Source: Bombus terrestris
Lineage: Eukaryota; Arthropoda; Insecta; Hymenoptera; Apidae
Assembly (NCBI RefSeq): GCF_910591885.1
Contig: NC_063278.1
Span: 3,745,501 to 3,809,500, forward strand
Length of the DNA: 64,000 nucleotides
Direction of reading: 5' to 3'
How positions within the stretch are numbered: position 1 is the stretch's first letter; each line of letters starts with the position of its first letter. This document shows positions 48,099-60,560 of the stretch, in pieces. Position numbers and translations under genes: made by a program. The notes beneath the pieces are model-generated. The model saw only the letters and a list, made by a program, of their open reading frames with translations. It was not told the DNA's origin and made no database searches.

Positions 48099-51000
48099 TG
48101 GTAGTCGTCCGAGCGCGCCGTGCTTTCCAAAAATACGAGTGTTCGCCTTTTTCAAATAACGTTTCTACTTGAAACAGTGGAACATTTCGGTAAAAGGAGT
48201 ATCTCGATGAAAAATTTGTCGCAACTCGACTGTAGATCGTGTATGTTTTGTAACATGCAGATCATACGCAAGACTATACTTGCGACGAACACGAGCAAAG
48301 AAATGTTTAGTATATTCGTTTCAATTAAACGAGCTTCGTGGATGCATTACGCGTTCTCTTGATTCGTATTTCAGGCATATTTTCTACACCTTCGATTATA
48401 CGAAATCGCGTTATGTACTCGGTTTTGCGAACATGGCTCTCTTTGAACGAACACGTTCTCTCTCTTCAAGAGGTTACAGTTTATAGGAGACCTTTGCACA
48501 GCCTGGTTCGGCAAAGTTTTACGTTTCCCGAGTATACGATAAATCTGCATTCCCTCTGTCAACGTATTTCACATAATTATATAGAGATGCACGTGCAAAC
48601 GGGCAGAAAGTATTTAAACGCCAGAATCCATAAGCTGTAACGAACAAGTGAATTATATCGCAGTCTAAGAAACGCTGTTACGACCACGATGAAAAGCAAC
48701 CTGCTAGCTTTATCCATTCCATTAGTAAAATTTCCAGAAAATCGTGTCCGCCATCATCATGGAACGCTCGTTGCCAGTGTATCGACTGCGGGAAGGTCGC
48801 TGAATCATTCAGCCAATAAATTATCATTGCGGACTCGGTCGTTTACTTCGACTAAATACGTTTTCAATATATAATCGCGCGTTTGCCACGTTCAACTATA
48901 CATCGACTTTTTGTCGCTTGAAATTGATGCATAAACGAGAGAAAAGCGCCGACGTACGTGTTTTACACTTTGTAAGTCCTTTAGATGTAAATAGAGCGTG
49001 GATATTTACGTAAATCCATGCTTCGTTGCATGGAACTTGGAAGATCGAATCTAATCGTCTAGAATTTGTGCAACTTCGAATTCGCGGTATTATAAACGTA
49101 CTAAATTTGATTAGGAACCATTGATTATAAATTTGATTAAAAATCTGAAGAGAATCGCGTCGGGAATTGTATTTGTTTCCAATTTCTGTAGGTGCGTTCG
49201 CTGGAAACCAAGTTATTTAAAGCGAAACGACGCGAATCGAACGAGTAACCCGAGCGATCTGAACGAAAGTTTAGAGGGAGAGACGTGGGTGTTGTTCAGA
49301 TTGCTCGCTATTTAGGCGAAAAAGGTAGCTGTATACGCGATGAATTGCGCGCAATATGGCAGAGATACGAGAGCATGATGAACGCGCGTTGCCACATCCT
49401 GGATTTATTGGCTTGGCTGTCACGATGAAATAGCAGTAACAGCGAAAACCAATGAGTTCGTATAAATATTAATGCTTGAAAACAGTGTTTAATCATTGCT
49501 ACGAGATGAGGAAACGTGTTAATAAATGACCGGGGGGCAAATAAAAGCTTAAGCTTTTGAGCCACTCCGTCGAGGTGTTCTTCTTAACTTGGATTATGTT
49601 TTTTCAACGCTGCGCGATAACGAATGACTGCGAATTAACAGTTGAAATGTTTCTCTTTGCCTGGAAATGCTAGTTTTCCGTCGATTATGCAAGGGATGTT
49701 TTCCTCGTTAATTCCACCGAGTAGATGAAATAATTCTAACGTAGGTTTCTCGCGTGTAGCCAACGTACGTTTGTATTTTAATCTTCCGGTAACATTGTCG
49801 GATCGTTGATAACTTGTGAGAGATTGGATCGAGTTACTTAATCTCAGAGCGCTAATTCACGTTTTATATACCGCGTGTTACACGAGCTACGCCATGTACG
49901 TCGAAATTAAATACGTTAAAATTGAGAAACTATGTTCCTCGAATCTAATTCAAACTATCGCTGTCGCGTACGATGCGACACGACAACGCCGACTGACAGT
50001 TTCTTTTCTTTCTTCAAGGAATTCAAAACGCGAAAGATACGAAGAGTAACAGTTTCGATATATCCAGAAAAATAAGCAAATACGAGCGTGTTACATCGAA
50101 CAAAAAGATACAGGCATTCAGCAGTCCATATATCGAAATTGGCCAAAGTATCGGGATACTCGAGCGTGTTGACGCAGTTGCCTGTGTAAGGCTAAGTGCA
50201 AGCAACGACGAAGACTTGGTTTCGTGAATAGGAGAACAGAATTGCGAAACGGCGACCGGAGGTTTCGCGTCGATGGAATTGCAGGCGAGTTCAGTCGTAA
50301 TTTTCGAACGGTGAAACTGATTAAGCCGTTACTCGCGTGTTTTCGCGCGCGATGTGGCAACCAGCACCGCGACGACGACGTCATTAAGGCGCATCCACGG
50401 CCGTGTGCCATATCTCGGCCGCGTTCATTGAATGCGAGATTTTGCAGCGCTGCGAGATCCATCATCCATCACTGCGGGGGATAGAAATTATCCTTGGCGA
50501 GTCGACTCGCCGGTGTGGCAACTTTGCTCGTATTCGGACCACTGGAATTTCCATTCGGATCGAATGCTTTAAGAGAGGGTGGAAATTTATGGTGATTAAC
50601 GCGAACCAACCTTAAGGGGCGAAGCTTTCTTTCGCCTAACGAAACGCCATTGATACCGCGAGCAAACGCGTTCCGTCTGTATATTTTATCTGCGAGGTAT
50701 TTCCTTTGATTTATCGATGCAAATGGTTAATTGTTTTTGCGACGAAACGTAATTTATAAAACGATCGTACGATGCATTAGAAAAGGAAGATTTCTGAAAG
50801 TCGATTTTTTGGCATCATTACACATTTCCGGTGTTGGTAGAGCAGCATTTAATCACACCGCCTGTTGTAGATATTTTTCAATAGCATGTTTCCGCTCTTT
50901 AATGACTATAATTGATTTACCGACACGGTATTTCTGTACCAGCGTAGCATTACGCGTAGACGTTCTTCCATTCGGATTCCTTAATTATCTTACACTTGGT

Positions 51001-52056
51001 TTTTACAAATTAGACACGGGTCATACGAATAATTACGACGTTAGATTCGTGTACTAAATTGTTCGAACACGTCGCATTCTAATACACTGTTTCGCAATAA
51101 ATTACTTATTTCACGATCGAAACAAAATGGGAAATTAGAAAAAAAACAGTTGATAAATTGAAATCCTTAGTTTTTACCGTAGCAATTAAAATCCAATTTA
51201 CCGCTGAGCTGCGTCAAACACTCTGTAACATGTTGTACATAATACAGCAGATATGAACGAGTAAACCAACGTATTTCTAATACAAACATATTTTCTATAC
51301 CGAGAGAATTCCATCGGTGTGCTTATTTCGTTCTATCGTTGCTCACGTTCCCTTTTCCAAACATATTTCTAAATTTTCCGGAGCATTTTGATAACCAGTT
51401 TATCTTGTCACAACTAAAGAATCCAAGTCTAGCAATTCGATGTTCCAAACCAGAGTTTTCCAACGTTTACGCCTTCGATCCTCTTTTACAGAAAGTTGCC
51501 AAAAATTTTAGCTTAAAAATCTCCCATTTTCGAAGCTCGTACCGTACACTTTCAAACACACACACACACACACATAGACGTCTAAACATTTCCTAATTAC
51601 ACGATACAATTGACATTTCCATAAGTTGAATTCGACCAACTCGTTTTCTCATATTCCAACGAATCGAAACGAATCCAGTTGAAAGTAGATAGTCGAGTGA
51701 ATGCATCCAGTTTAAAGTAAATAGAAGCAAGAAGAGGAATGGGGTAAGAGCCGAAAAATTGTGCGATTGCTCACTCGGAGCGACAATACGATTACGGTAA
51801 TCAGACCTCGTTCCATTGAATCTGTCTGCGATTCTCGACAGACCCAACCTCCGTGTAGAAGAAAATAACACGGCTAATACACGCAGCCACGAGGCGATTA
51901 CAACGGCCATTACCGCACGACAATCGGTGGGGAGTGATTTCTCGGTGACGCAAAGGATCGCTATTGTTGTAACAGCGTCGTAAACCAGGCAGCTGGCTAG
52001 TCTCTCGGTAGTCTCGGTAGCACTTTGACATTTCAGTTTCTCAGATTTATTTCCAG
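48099..52056. other. non-coding stretch
   Basis: No supportable gene was seen. Frames of 60-115 codons at 48338-48640, 50118-50465, 50731-51057 and 51339-51596 lack recognisable motifs or paired splice borders. A (CA)n microsatellite lies at 51557-51574. The final 30 bases form the acceptor of the next candidate exon. Confidence 0.5.
51557..51574 (+). repeat. (CA)n microsatellite
   Basis: Nine uninterrupted CA dinucleotides. Confidence 0.9.
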
Positions 52057-52251
52057 CATTCGAGCGTGATGCACCGGATGCACGCTAGGAAACCAACGAC
52101 TGGCTGGTCGTTACAACCCACCGAGCCGTCGTGTCGTTCTTCGTTTCTGCGAATAATTCTTTGGTTAAACGCGACGATCGATCACCGTAATTCTCTCGTT
52201 TGCGTTAAGAAGATCGTTCCATTGCGTATTGAAATACGCTGCGAGTATCAG
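52057..52251 (+). CDS. candidate internal exon, function unknown
   Basis: A clear acceptor (TTTCAGTTTCTCAGATTTATTTCCAG, pyrimidine-rich, ending at 52056) and a good donor (TATCAG/GTAAAT at 52251/52252) enclose 195 bases, exactly 65 codons, open in phase 0. The peptide begins HSSVMHRMHARKPTTGW, contains a hydrophobic stretch (FLRIILWLNATI) and an NAT sequon, and ends RIEIRCEYQ. No domain is recognised. Two in-frame Met codons near the start mean it could be a first coding exon with a spliced leader. Having both borders in good form and in one phase is the support; the sequence itself is not diagnostic. A non-coding transcript exon is possible. Confidence 0.28.
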
Positions 52252-54808
52252 GTAAATTTTCAGATTCAGAGGTTCACGTAGATTTGCTCGTCGACACGAG
52301 GATTCGAGTAAAAACAAAGGAAAATTCGTAAATCAGATTCGCGCGTTCAGGTTCTCGTGTTTCAGAGTGCGGCGTTTGAACGAGAATTCGGGACAATTCC
52401 GATCGAAAAGTGCAGGTTTTCTAACACTCGATATCACCGAGTATCTTCTTCTCCAAAAAATCTTCCATTCTTTTCGCAAGTATCACGGGGAAGTCATTTA
52501 CCTTTGCTTCGTTAGACATTGGGCCGTCATTTAGTAAAGAACAGAGCTTTCGCGTAACTTGTAAAATATTCTCGGAACAAGCGTGGAACGAGAAACTGCG
52601 CTCTTCAACGAAATCGCGATTGCCGATAGATTTCACTAAAAAAGAAGAAAAATGCGCTAGAAGCAGAAAAAGAGTTATATAGCAGCGTAATATCTTCCAA
52701 TAATATCTTCTTGGAACAGAACGATCGAAATTACAAGACGGTTCGAACGATTCTTTTCAAAGTGCTCTTCGAAGGAAGGAAGAAATTTCTAAATTGAAAG
52801 CTACGATTGTACGTATCTTGGCTCAAATTGCTCGCATCTAAAATGCGACAGAAACAATTTGTCAGAGAGAATTGACAAACAATAAGGATCGCATTTTCTT
52901 CTACAAACGATCTTTATTAAACCTCTTTCGATTTTCGTTTTTGTGTTACTCGCTTACTTGGACCGATGATATCATCGAACGATAAGAGGCACGTCGATTA
53001 ATTTCGATTTTTGTGCATCGCGCGCGATCCAAAATCGGAAGTGGATGGACAAAGATCGTTCGAACGTTCGCGAGGGAAAATTAGAATACAGACGAGCGCA
53101 GGATAATGTATCCTTGGCGAGCAGAGGGACTAACGGGCTGTGCACAGACCACGACTCCGTGATTCGAGAAAAACGGACTGTAATCGGTGTCGGTGAAACG
53201 AGGGGAAATGACAAAAGAGATTTCGTTCGGAGAAAGTCTGCTACGTTGGCTTCTACACGATGAGACATTTTGATTGTCGCCTGTGCCAAGTAGATTGAAA
53301 ATTCCGTAGAAAGATATTGTACAAGAAGCATGATATTTCGTGTTTTCTAGATTTAATAATATACACGCGGCGCAACTAGTTGCGAGTATCGGTTCAAGTG
53401 CCGTTAAGGACGAACAAGTACGCGGACGATACCAAAAAAGTGGAGAGAAAGAGCGGAATGAAACGCGAAGAAATAAAAGGCGCAAGGTAGAGCAAAGTTA
53501 CATTAGTTGCGCTAATGAGAAGCAGCGGTCTATAACCTTTGGTTATCAGCTTTCAAACTAGAAATTCGTCAAAGGAAAAAATTGATAGAATTGGTAACAT
53601 CGAGTCTACGTATCCATGCGTGCGGTCTTAAAACGGAAGCACGTTTAACAGAACGACCAGGTACATTACGATCTCACAGGCTAATAATATACGGATTAGC
53701 GATCTGAGAATCGATAATTTTCAATAAATAACGTGTATCGCCTACATTCCTCGCAAGCTTAAAAGATTATAAGTCGATATCGAGCGAGCCACGAGAGAGC
53801 CAAGATTAAAATCGCCGTGAAACCGACCAACGTCTCGAGCTTGAAATCTGGAATTTATCTCGCAAGACATTTCATAAAATTTATCTCGCGTATCCCCGTG
53901 AAATACGCTCTTTCTCTTCGACGAATCAAGCACTGCGTCCTATTTCGTTCTCGCGCGTAACGCGTCCCCCTATACGACCCATGTACAAAACAAATTCATC
54001 AATTTCATACTAAAACGCGTCACCCTGTATATAGATAGGTCGCGTTCGCTATGCACCAACGATCGTAGCAGCGATGCTAGAGCCGGCATAGCCGAGGGCA
54101 AGTTTGCAACCGACCCAGAGAAATTTCTGTTCTTTCCACGACCGCATTGGCGTCGCGATCCTGGCTCCGGAGGGTGAAACGGCCATTGCTCTTCGAGAAA
54201 CGCGAATATTTTAATTAATTTAATCGATCGATTTAAAAAGAAGTTCATTTTTCGAACGATAGAAAGAGGAGGCCGACGAGACGGTCGCGTTAAACGATCG
54301 CTTGAGAACGAACGCGCGATCATGTAGAGAAGATTTCTTCGGCGCGTGTTTGAAGAAAAAGTGGGAAATTCGTAGGAAAGCGAGATAGCCGATAAATTGC
54401 CAAGTTTATGAGAAATAGTTTCCTGACGCTTGGATTACCATTTTTCTAATATTCGTTAATCGCTGTCGATACTCGACGGCTACGTAATCCCCGCGGTGAC
54501 GATCCGTTTAAATTTCCTTCGCAAGCGTCCTAAATCGCGGAGTGTCCTGAATATTTGTTAGAATTGCAAAATAATGGTGGAAAATACACGTCGTCCTTCG
54601 CGGCAGAGGAAAGGCAGACGAAACGGGAGAAACGTCTGGATCGAGCGAGTGCAAGTTGTTAATGCGACGCGATCGTTCGTCGCGTAAAAACTTTCCACGC
54701 GGCTTCTGCACACCGAGGTGCAATGGTACCGACGGTCTATGCGCGAGCCTGCGGCGCTGCAGCGGCCAAGTACCGGACTGGACCGGACCAGTCTCGACTG
54801 TTATAGCA
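52252..54808. other. non-coding stretch
   Basis: No supportable gene was seen. Frames at 52972-53485 and 53970-54323 are open on the minus strand without motifs or borders I can support. Composition alternates between AT-rich and CpG-rich patches. Confidence 0.5.
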
Positions 54809-54967
54809 ATGGAAGACGAACAGGCGACTGGATACACTGACCCAGTGTTTCGAGCAACGCGAGGAGAAGTCGAGTGCATGCACGAACACGATGCTTCCAC
54901 GCACTCCACCGCATCTGTAGATCTAAGTTTATTCCCAACGACCGACACGACTACTACTACGTTTTAA
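54809..54967 (+). CDS. hypothetical 52-residue ORF in GC-rich patch
   Basis: An ATG in a fair context (ATAGCAATGG) opens a frame to TAA. The peptide is acidic and hydrophilic. It starts MEDEQATGYTDPVFRATRG, contains a His/Cys-containing MHEHDAS stretch and ends in a Thr-rich tail (…PTTDTTTTTF). The frame is open upstream to 54656 as well, and the opposite strand is open too (54508-54948), so composition explains part of it. It could be a small protein, a first coding exon, or chance. No family is recognised, and no clear donor is present within it. Confidence 0.2.
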   Translation: MEDEQATGYTDPVFRATRGEVECMHEHDASTHSTASVDLSLFPTTDTTTTTF

Positions 54968-55356
54968 GATCGACAACGAGGCAATAGAGTTAACCTGCGG
55001 CCACGGATCATCGTCGGGACGAGGCCCGATAACGAAAGAAAGAACACGATACGAACAAAGCGTGCCCTTTGACGTTTGGGTTCGCGTTTGTTGTTTTAGA
55101 CGATGTTAAAAAATTTTTGAAGGGGGAAACGCGTTGATCCCGGGTCGAGATTCCACTGGTCGGCCGGTGGAACTCGTACACAAAGGACCATCGGGTTGAT
55201 TGCGTAACAGAAAACGGCCCACGCGCGGCTAAACCTATAAACGGCGCTCGGAGAAACTCATTATCATCGCGTTATTTATTTTCAATTGAAGCTCGGTTGC
55301 CGGTGCCCGCGGCTCCGTTATCTTTACGATCGTAAATGCATAGAGAATGGAGGGTG

Positions 55357-55490
55357 TAGGGGTTGCAAAAGTTGGATAAATTATCGTAGCAATAATTTCA
55401 ATTGTTCGAAGGCTGCGCAGTTGTGCGTGGGGCGGGGGTTGGAAAAAGTGGATAAATTATCGTAGCGATAAGTTGAATCGTTTTGTTCTA
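55357..55490 (+). repeat. 76-bp imperfect tandem duplication
   Basis: Two units with a 76-base offset share GATAAATTATCGTAGC (55375 and 55451) exactly. They also share a G-rich lead-in (GGGGTTG, then A-rich, then GTGGAT or GTTGGAT) and a looser tail. The unit lacks coding content. GATAA in each copy is the core recognised by GATA factors, but the duplication itself is the only firm observation. Confidence 0.7.
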
Positions 55491-56018
55491 AGTAATTACG
55501 CGTAGGAAACGTTGGTAAACTGAGTTAGTCGAGGAAGAAGAGGGAAACAAAGTTGAGATAATTTAATTCGATGTTCGAGAGGTGTAAGAGGAACGAGGGA
55601 AGAGACTGGTTTATAATAAATAGAATAAATAAGCGACTGTAAATCAAAGTAATTGGAATAACATTCGCGTAGAGGAAAGATTTATCGAGGATAAGTTTAA
55701 AAACTGCGAAGATCTGCATACTTTTGCGCGATCTGTTAAAATAATTTTTCTTCCGAGCGAGTGTGCTGAGAAATAGGATCAACAATGACTTACAAGAACC
55801 GAATGAATTATTGTGCGTGTGATTGCAATGAAATATTATCCTAGCTGATGATTTATAAATATACGAACATCAGGCGAACACAAGCAATGAATATGAATGA
55901 GAACTATAGAGATTCGCCGAGATTTATATCCGCTTTTTTTTCTTTCTAATCATCTTGCAACATTAACTAAAATCTGCCGACAAATGGAATTTACGTAGAT
56001 GAAGTTTCGTCGCATATA

Positions 56019-56265
56019 CAGCGGCTACCAAAAAGTACTTACGCGTACCATTATGTTCCGATAAAGCGTTTTTCCCATCAACTCCCGCGTTTACTATAAT
56101 ACGAAATTTAATATACTACGACTCGATTCTAATATAAATAAATGACGCAAAAAGCAAAATACAGCGACATAGTAGTAAATAACTAAATAACAACTAAAAT
56201 AATAAATAAATAACGATAGTAAAAATAATGCAGCGGTGTACGAATACTTTTTTCCCCAGTCACTG
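56019..56265. mobile_element. Tc1-like non-autonomous element
   Basis: The left end CAGCGGCTACCAAAAAGTAC and right end ACTTTTTTCCCCAGTCACTG are diverged inverted repeats of about 35 bases: read inward both go CAGYGRCT, then A-rich AAAAAGTA, then CGTAC. TA stands immediately outside both ends (56017-56018 and 56266-56267). CAGTG-type ends with TA duplication are characteristic of the Tc1 family. The 180-base interior is AT-rich with no transposase frame, so it is a MITE or internally deleted copy. A relative lies at 34765. Confidence 0.8.
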
Positions 56266-58000
56266 TACTTTGGATTCGTGTCATGTTGATTCAACTTTAT
56301 CGCGAAACTTCGACAGATGCCGAGCAGAGAAATCGATTTCGCGACCGGTCGGTCTCTCGCGAATCGATGAATCGAATTTTTCAGCTGCCCCGGGGTGTAG
56401 GAGAATCGAGGAACGATAATAGGTGGAAAGTGGGTAATATGGAAACTTGTTCTTTCGTAGTTTTTCTTCTCAGCCCCGCGGGTGAGTACGTGGATCGCGC
56501 GCTCAGCGCGCTTTATTGACTTCCTAATCGTAGACGTACAGAGAGGGACGTTGCTGAATATTGGACACGCGGCATAAGTACGATATCACGTTACGTGGAA
56601 TTCCCGTTATCTCGTAACGTTTATCAGCTATTTTATCAGCTTTCGAATTATTTTACAGCTGTTTGTAACGCATTCTCTATCACCGATGAACACAAGGCGG
56701 AGATTCTTGCCATCTTTCAGAGAATTATACAACGGCGATTCCGTGGTAAGCCATCGTAACTCGTGCATTATAATTTCCTTCCGATGGAAATCGATGGGAT
56801 TATAATTCCAGCGCGTAACAAGAGACGAGACGAGAAAAATACGACTTATACGTCGATAGGGTTACATCTGGGTCGTCGTCTTAGTTTCTATATTAGCGAT
56901 TAATTTTTTACCATTTTATGTTTGTATATACTTAGTCACAGTTTATGTATCCAGTTATTACCAGGCCGTGAATCTTTACGTATTTATTTATTATATAAAA
57001 TTGGAAGAGTTGCTAAGTCGTATTATATTCTGACGGAGCTCCCAGTAAACTTCACGTTCTTCGTGGTTCTGCAGTTTTAACTACAACGAGATAATAAAAG
57101 GTAGAAATATAGTTGCTAAAAGCAGAAATACGTTTATAGTCAGTCGTAGAGAACAGGCGCTTCGTATATTACACGGAGTAAAGTATACGCGTAAATAAAC
57201 ATAACGCGATAAACGTAAAATAAACGTAAAACCGACTAATAAAAGTAGCTTTAATTGAAATGTACAAGTAATTGCCTTATCGATGCTTGAAATAGAAAAA
57301 AAAAAATATATATGAACAGGCAATAGAACTCTGTGCACACCGTTTACAACTTTACTCTATCAGATTCCCTTCAAACTCGATTTTAGACTCTGTGTAGACA
57401 GAAAATGTCTTCATCTCGTTTTCATGTTCATACGGCGAGGTTTTAGGTTTCCATAAAAATGCTCGCGCCGAAGTTGTACGACCAGATTGCGTTACGAGAT
57501 TTTCCTACGAACGTCCGCGCGATTCTTAAATGTCGATAGTTCTTTTCGCCAAAGTGCATCAATATGTTGCAGAATCATTTAACTTGTTTCGGTTATTCAA
57601 CTTGTTGCGGCAGTCACGTTAACATCCTACGCTCACATAGGCGCAGTGTCGTAAAGAATCGGCACTTGCATCGAGAAATTTTCAACAGCGACGAAAAGTC
57701 CTTCTCGCGATTCGTCTGTCGTGCTTTACGGCTTTCCACGCACATACAAAGTGTCCAGTTATAATCAATTTTCCGATTTTAGATAGAGAAAATTTCTCTA
57801 TAATTGGGACTCGTGAGAAAGTTGTTGGTATTCGCTGGCGTTGACTGTCGCAATAATTTTGCAGAATACATTTGCTTAATTATCGTGCATGCACATTACA
57901 GACTAAAACGTAATATATAGTTATTCACGAAAGTCTTCCTAAAACGTCAACGAATAAACGTGATACTTTGATACGATCATTTAATTTCCAAGACTTTCTA

Positions 58001-58086
58001 TTGGATTGGATTGGCAACTAAGTGATTGCGGATTTTGTCATTATCACCTGATAACAAAATCCGCGATCACATAGTTGCCAACCTAG
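58001..58086. mobile_element. mariner-type MITE with duplicated terminal bases
   Basis: The inverted repeats TTGGCAACTAAGTGATTGCG (left) and GATCACATAGTTGCCAACC (right) match the other four copies. The left end has extra bases giving TTGGATTGGATTGG, so the copy is 86 bases long instead of 81. TA flanks both sides (57999-58000 and 58087-58088). The extension lies inside the TA and probably arose by slippage. Confidence 0.88.
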
Positions 58087-60396
58087 TAATACATCGCGGA
58101 GATCGATATTTTCAGAGTTCCAAAGATTTTTGTCAGAAGCTGTCGACACCACCGCCACTACGGTGGATTCTGTCGTCGATCATTGCGGCTCGGTCACAGC
58201 GTACAAAATAAAAGCCGGATAAAATATCGCCTAACAAATCTAATTCCTATCTTTTACAATTTATAGTTTCTGTACCAATCAATAGCAGCCCGTACGCCGT
58301 CACGGACACGCGATTATCGTAGACGTTTTCACCGTAGCGGTGCTGACGGTTGTTGCAAATATCTCGGGAACTGAGTCCGATCGCCGGTTACGCGCCAAGG
58401 GAAAAGTCGTTCAAAATATCGTCTTCTACGATATTATCGAAACATCGTCGAAATCCAGGATGTCGGTAGCTCTCTAAACGATCGCCAAAGTCTTGCTGAA
58501 AATGCAGCCTATAAAAATGCTACTTTTATTAAAATAGATTACACACCTTTGTAACTGTCTCGGTAAAGAGAAACCTATCTATCCATCTGTCTACCGATGA
58601 TCTCTTCCATCTGACGGATATTCGAGGTATTTTTATTTTCATCGTGAAATCAGTAGTACGGTCTGGAGATTGCGGAACGTAACGGATACGCCCACGCGGA
58701 CACGCGTATCGAGATTACCCGGACGAGATAACGTTAAGGAGGATGAACGGGACCACCGATATCGAAGTTTATCGGACAGTGTTTGTATTGGGCATAAAGT
58801 CGTCAATTATTATCGGGGACAAGCGGAACCAGCGAGCGAAGATGCGCGGCCAATAACGAGGCCCGGTATCGATGCTGCGCCGCGAGACGACTAATGATGC
58901 AGCCTGTATCGAAATTCATGTTTTATGTATGCCGGTAACGATTTCGGGCTCGGACGATTGCATGCAACGGGATGCAAGGGAATGGAGAGAAATCAGTGAC
59001 ACACGAGCGTATAACAAAGTTGCTGCTTTCCTGGAACGATGCCTCTTCCATGAGATATCCTGTATCTGCTTATTGGCTGATTTTATTCAAGTTGCTGATT
59101 GAAGGTTTTTTAATCGTTGCATTCGGATGGAACGCGAAATAATTGAAATCGTGTGGCTGTTTTGCAATAGCGAGGAAATCCTGTTTCTGCTCGCTGTACC
59201 GGATCAGGTATAAAATAAGAATAGAAAATAAAAGAAAAAGAAGAATAACAAAATTAATCTATCAAGCGTTCGTACATTTACGTAGATCGATCCCTCAAAC
59301 GTAAAAAAATCACAAGGCCAAATCCGATGTAATTATCGATAAATAACGTGCTTGAGGGATTAAACTTTTTCTTATTCGTTGAATTGATTCGTTTCGTTAT
59401 CTCCATTATCACATTTTCCATTGTATTTGCCATCCTTCGTTTCTGCGTATTTCATAAATGTTTTGACAAACTAAGTTTAAATGAATTTCCTGCTACTAAT
59501 AATTTACGTAATTGTGTAGTTGTTTTCGTAAGAATCAATGATTCCTTTTTCTAGAAAAAATCTTCTTCCTTCGTTTATTTATTTCATCTATGATTCACCT
59601 TCTTGGGACCTTATGTTATATATATAAAAAAAGAGAAAAAAACGAATACATAATTCTGATGAATTATTCCCTTAATAATCAGCAGATGTACCAATACTCG
59701 TAAACGAGTGCGTGTCATTTTGATTCGAAGTTTCTCGCGAGAGAACGACCACATTTTTCCTATCGATTTAAGACATTTATTTCAAACAACTGACAAACAA
59801 ATGGACCAATAATACGCGCACTTCTTGATAATAAAAAATAAAAAAAATAAAAACACTGGCAAGGGTACGCTCGATGGAAGACTACATATCATTCGCACTG
59901 GGAAAGCTAACGATTGTACGGCGTACACCGACAGGAAAACTGATGGAGCGTGGAAAAAACATTCGCGATACTCGCTTTAATTAGCCAACCACGCACGTAG
60001 GCGATTGTTTCGAAACGTTTCACACCATGGAAAATGATTAAAAATCGGATTGTTCTAACGGGAGCTATAAACAATAAATTTTATCAATTTTCAATAAATA
60101 TTTCACTGTGCTGAATAAATCGTTGAATTAATATTCGACTTGGCATTTACACACTCTGCCTGAACGCGTTGAGAACGCATGTGGGGGCGATTCTTCCAAC
60201 ACGTTCCACGTTATGGGAAATTCTAAAAATTAAATCGTAGCAAGAACTATAAAGCGTGTACGTATGGAACAATAAATTTAGCTGTACTTCGATACTTGCT
60301 GAATTAACATCTGTTTCAACGTGTACACGATTTGACAATCAGGATGATGTGTTCATAATGCTGCCATGTGGATATGCCGTTGCGAGTATTCGACAG

Positions 60397-60560
60397 CCAC
60401 GACGTGGAACGTCAAAGTCAACGTACACCGTGACAGAGTAGCAACGAAACTGTTGGTTCTTGGCAATGTGCGCGATATCGATCGTTATAAAATAGAGCAA
60501 ATTAAAAAAGCAGCTGTGGAAGAAGAGCAGAGCTTTGTCAACGACGTTACTAAATCGTAA
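60397..60560 (+). CDS. candidate terminal exon or retro-pseudogene tail
   Basis: After a possible acceptor (TTCGACAG at 60396) a frame runs, with two phase bases, through 53 codons to TAA. The peptide is convincingly protein-like: TTWNVKVNVHRDRVATKLL, then GNVRDIDRYKIEQIKKAAVE, an acidic helix-like segment and a polar end (…VNDVTKS). I do not recognise the family. The acceptor has only a weak pyrimidine tract. A second frame immediately upstream (60256-60441) is also open and overlaps it, so an alternative reading is one coding sequence carrying a frameshift, that is, a pseudogene. AATATAAAT follows the stop but no canonical AATAAA does. Confidence 0.27.

Larger units (their letters stand above)
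54968..60396. other. non-coding stretch with three repeats
   Basis: No supportable gene was seen between the ORF at 54809 and the candidate exon at 60397. It contains the tandem duplication at 55357-55490, the Tc1-like element at 56019-56265 and a mariner-type MITE at 58001-58086. A possible tiny signal-peptide-like exon (ATG near 56439 followed by CGCGG/GTGAGT) was considered and not accepted. Confidence 0.5.

Noticed and set aside
56439..56482. Tiny first exon METCSFVVFLLSPAG followed by GGTGAGT donor
   Set aside because: Only 15 codons, average start context and no continuing exon of matching phase found nearby.
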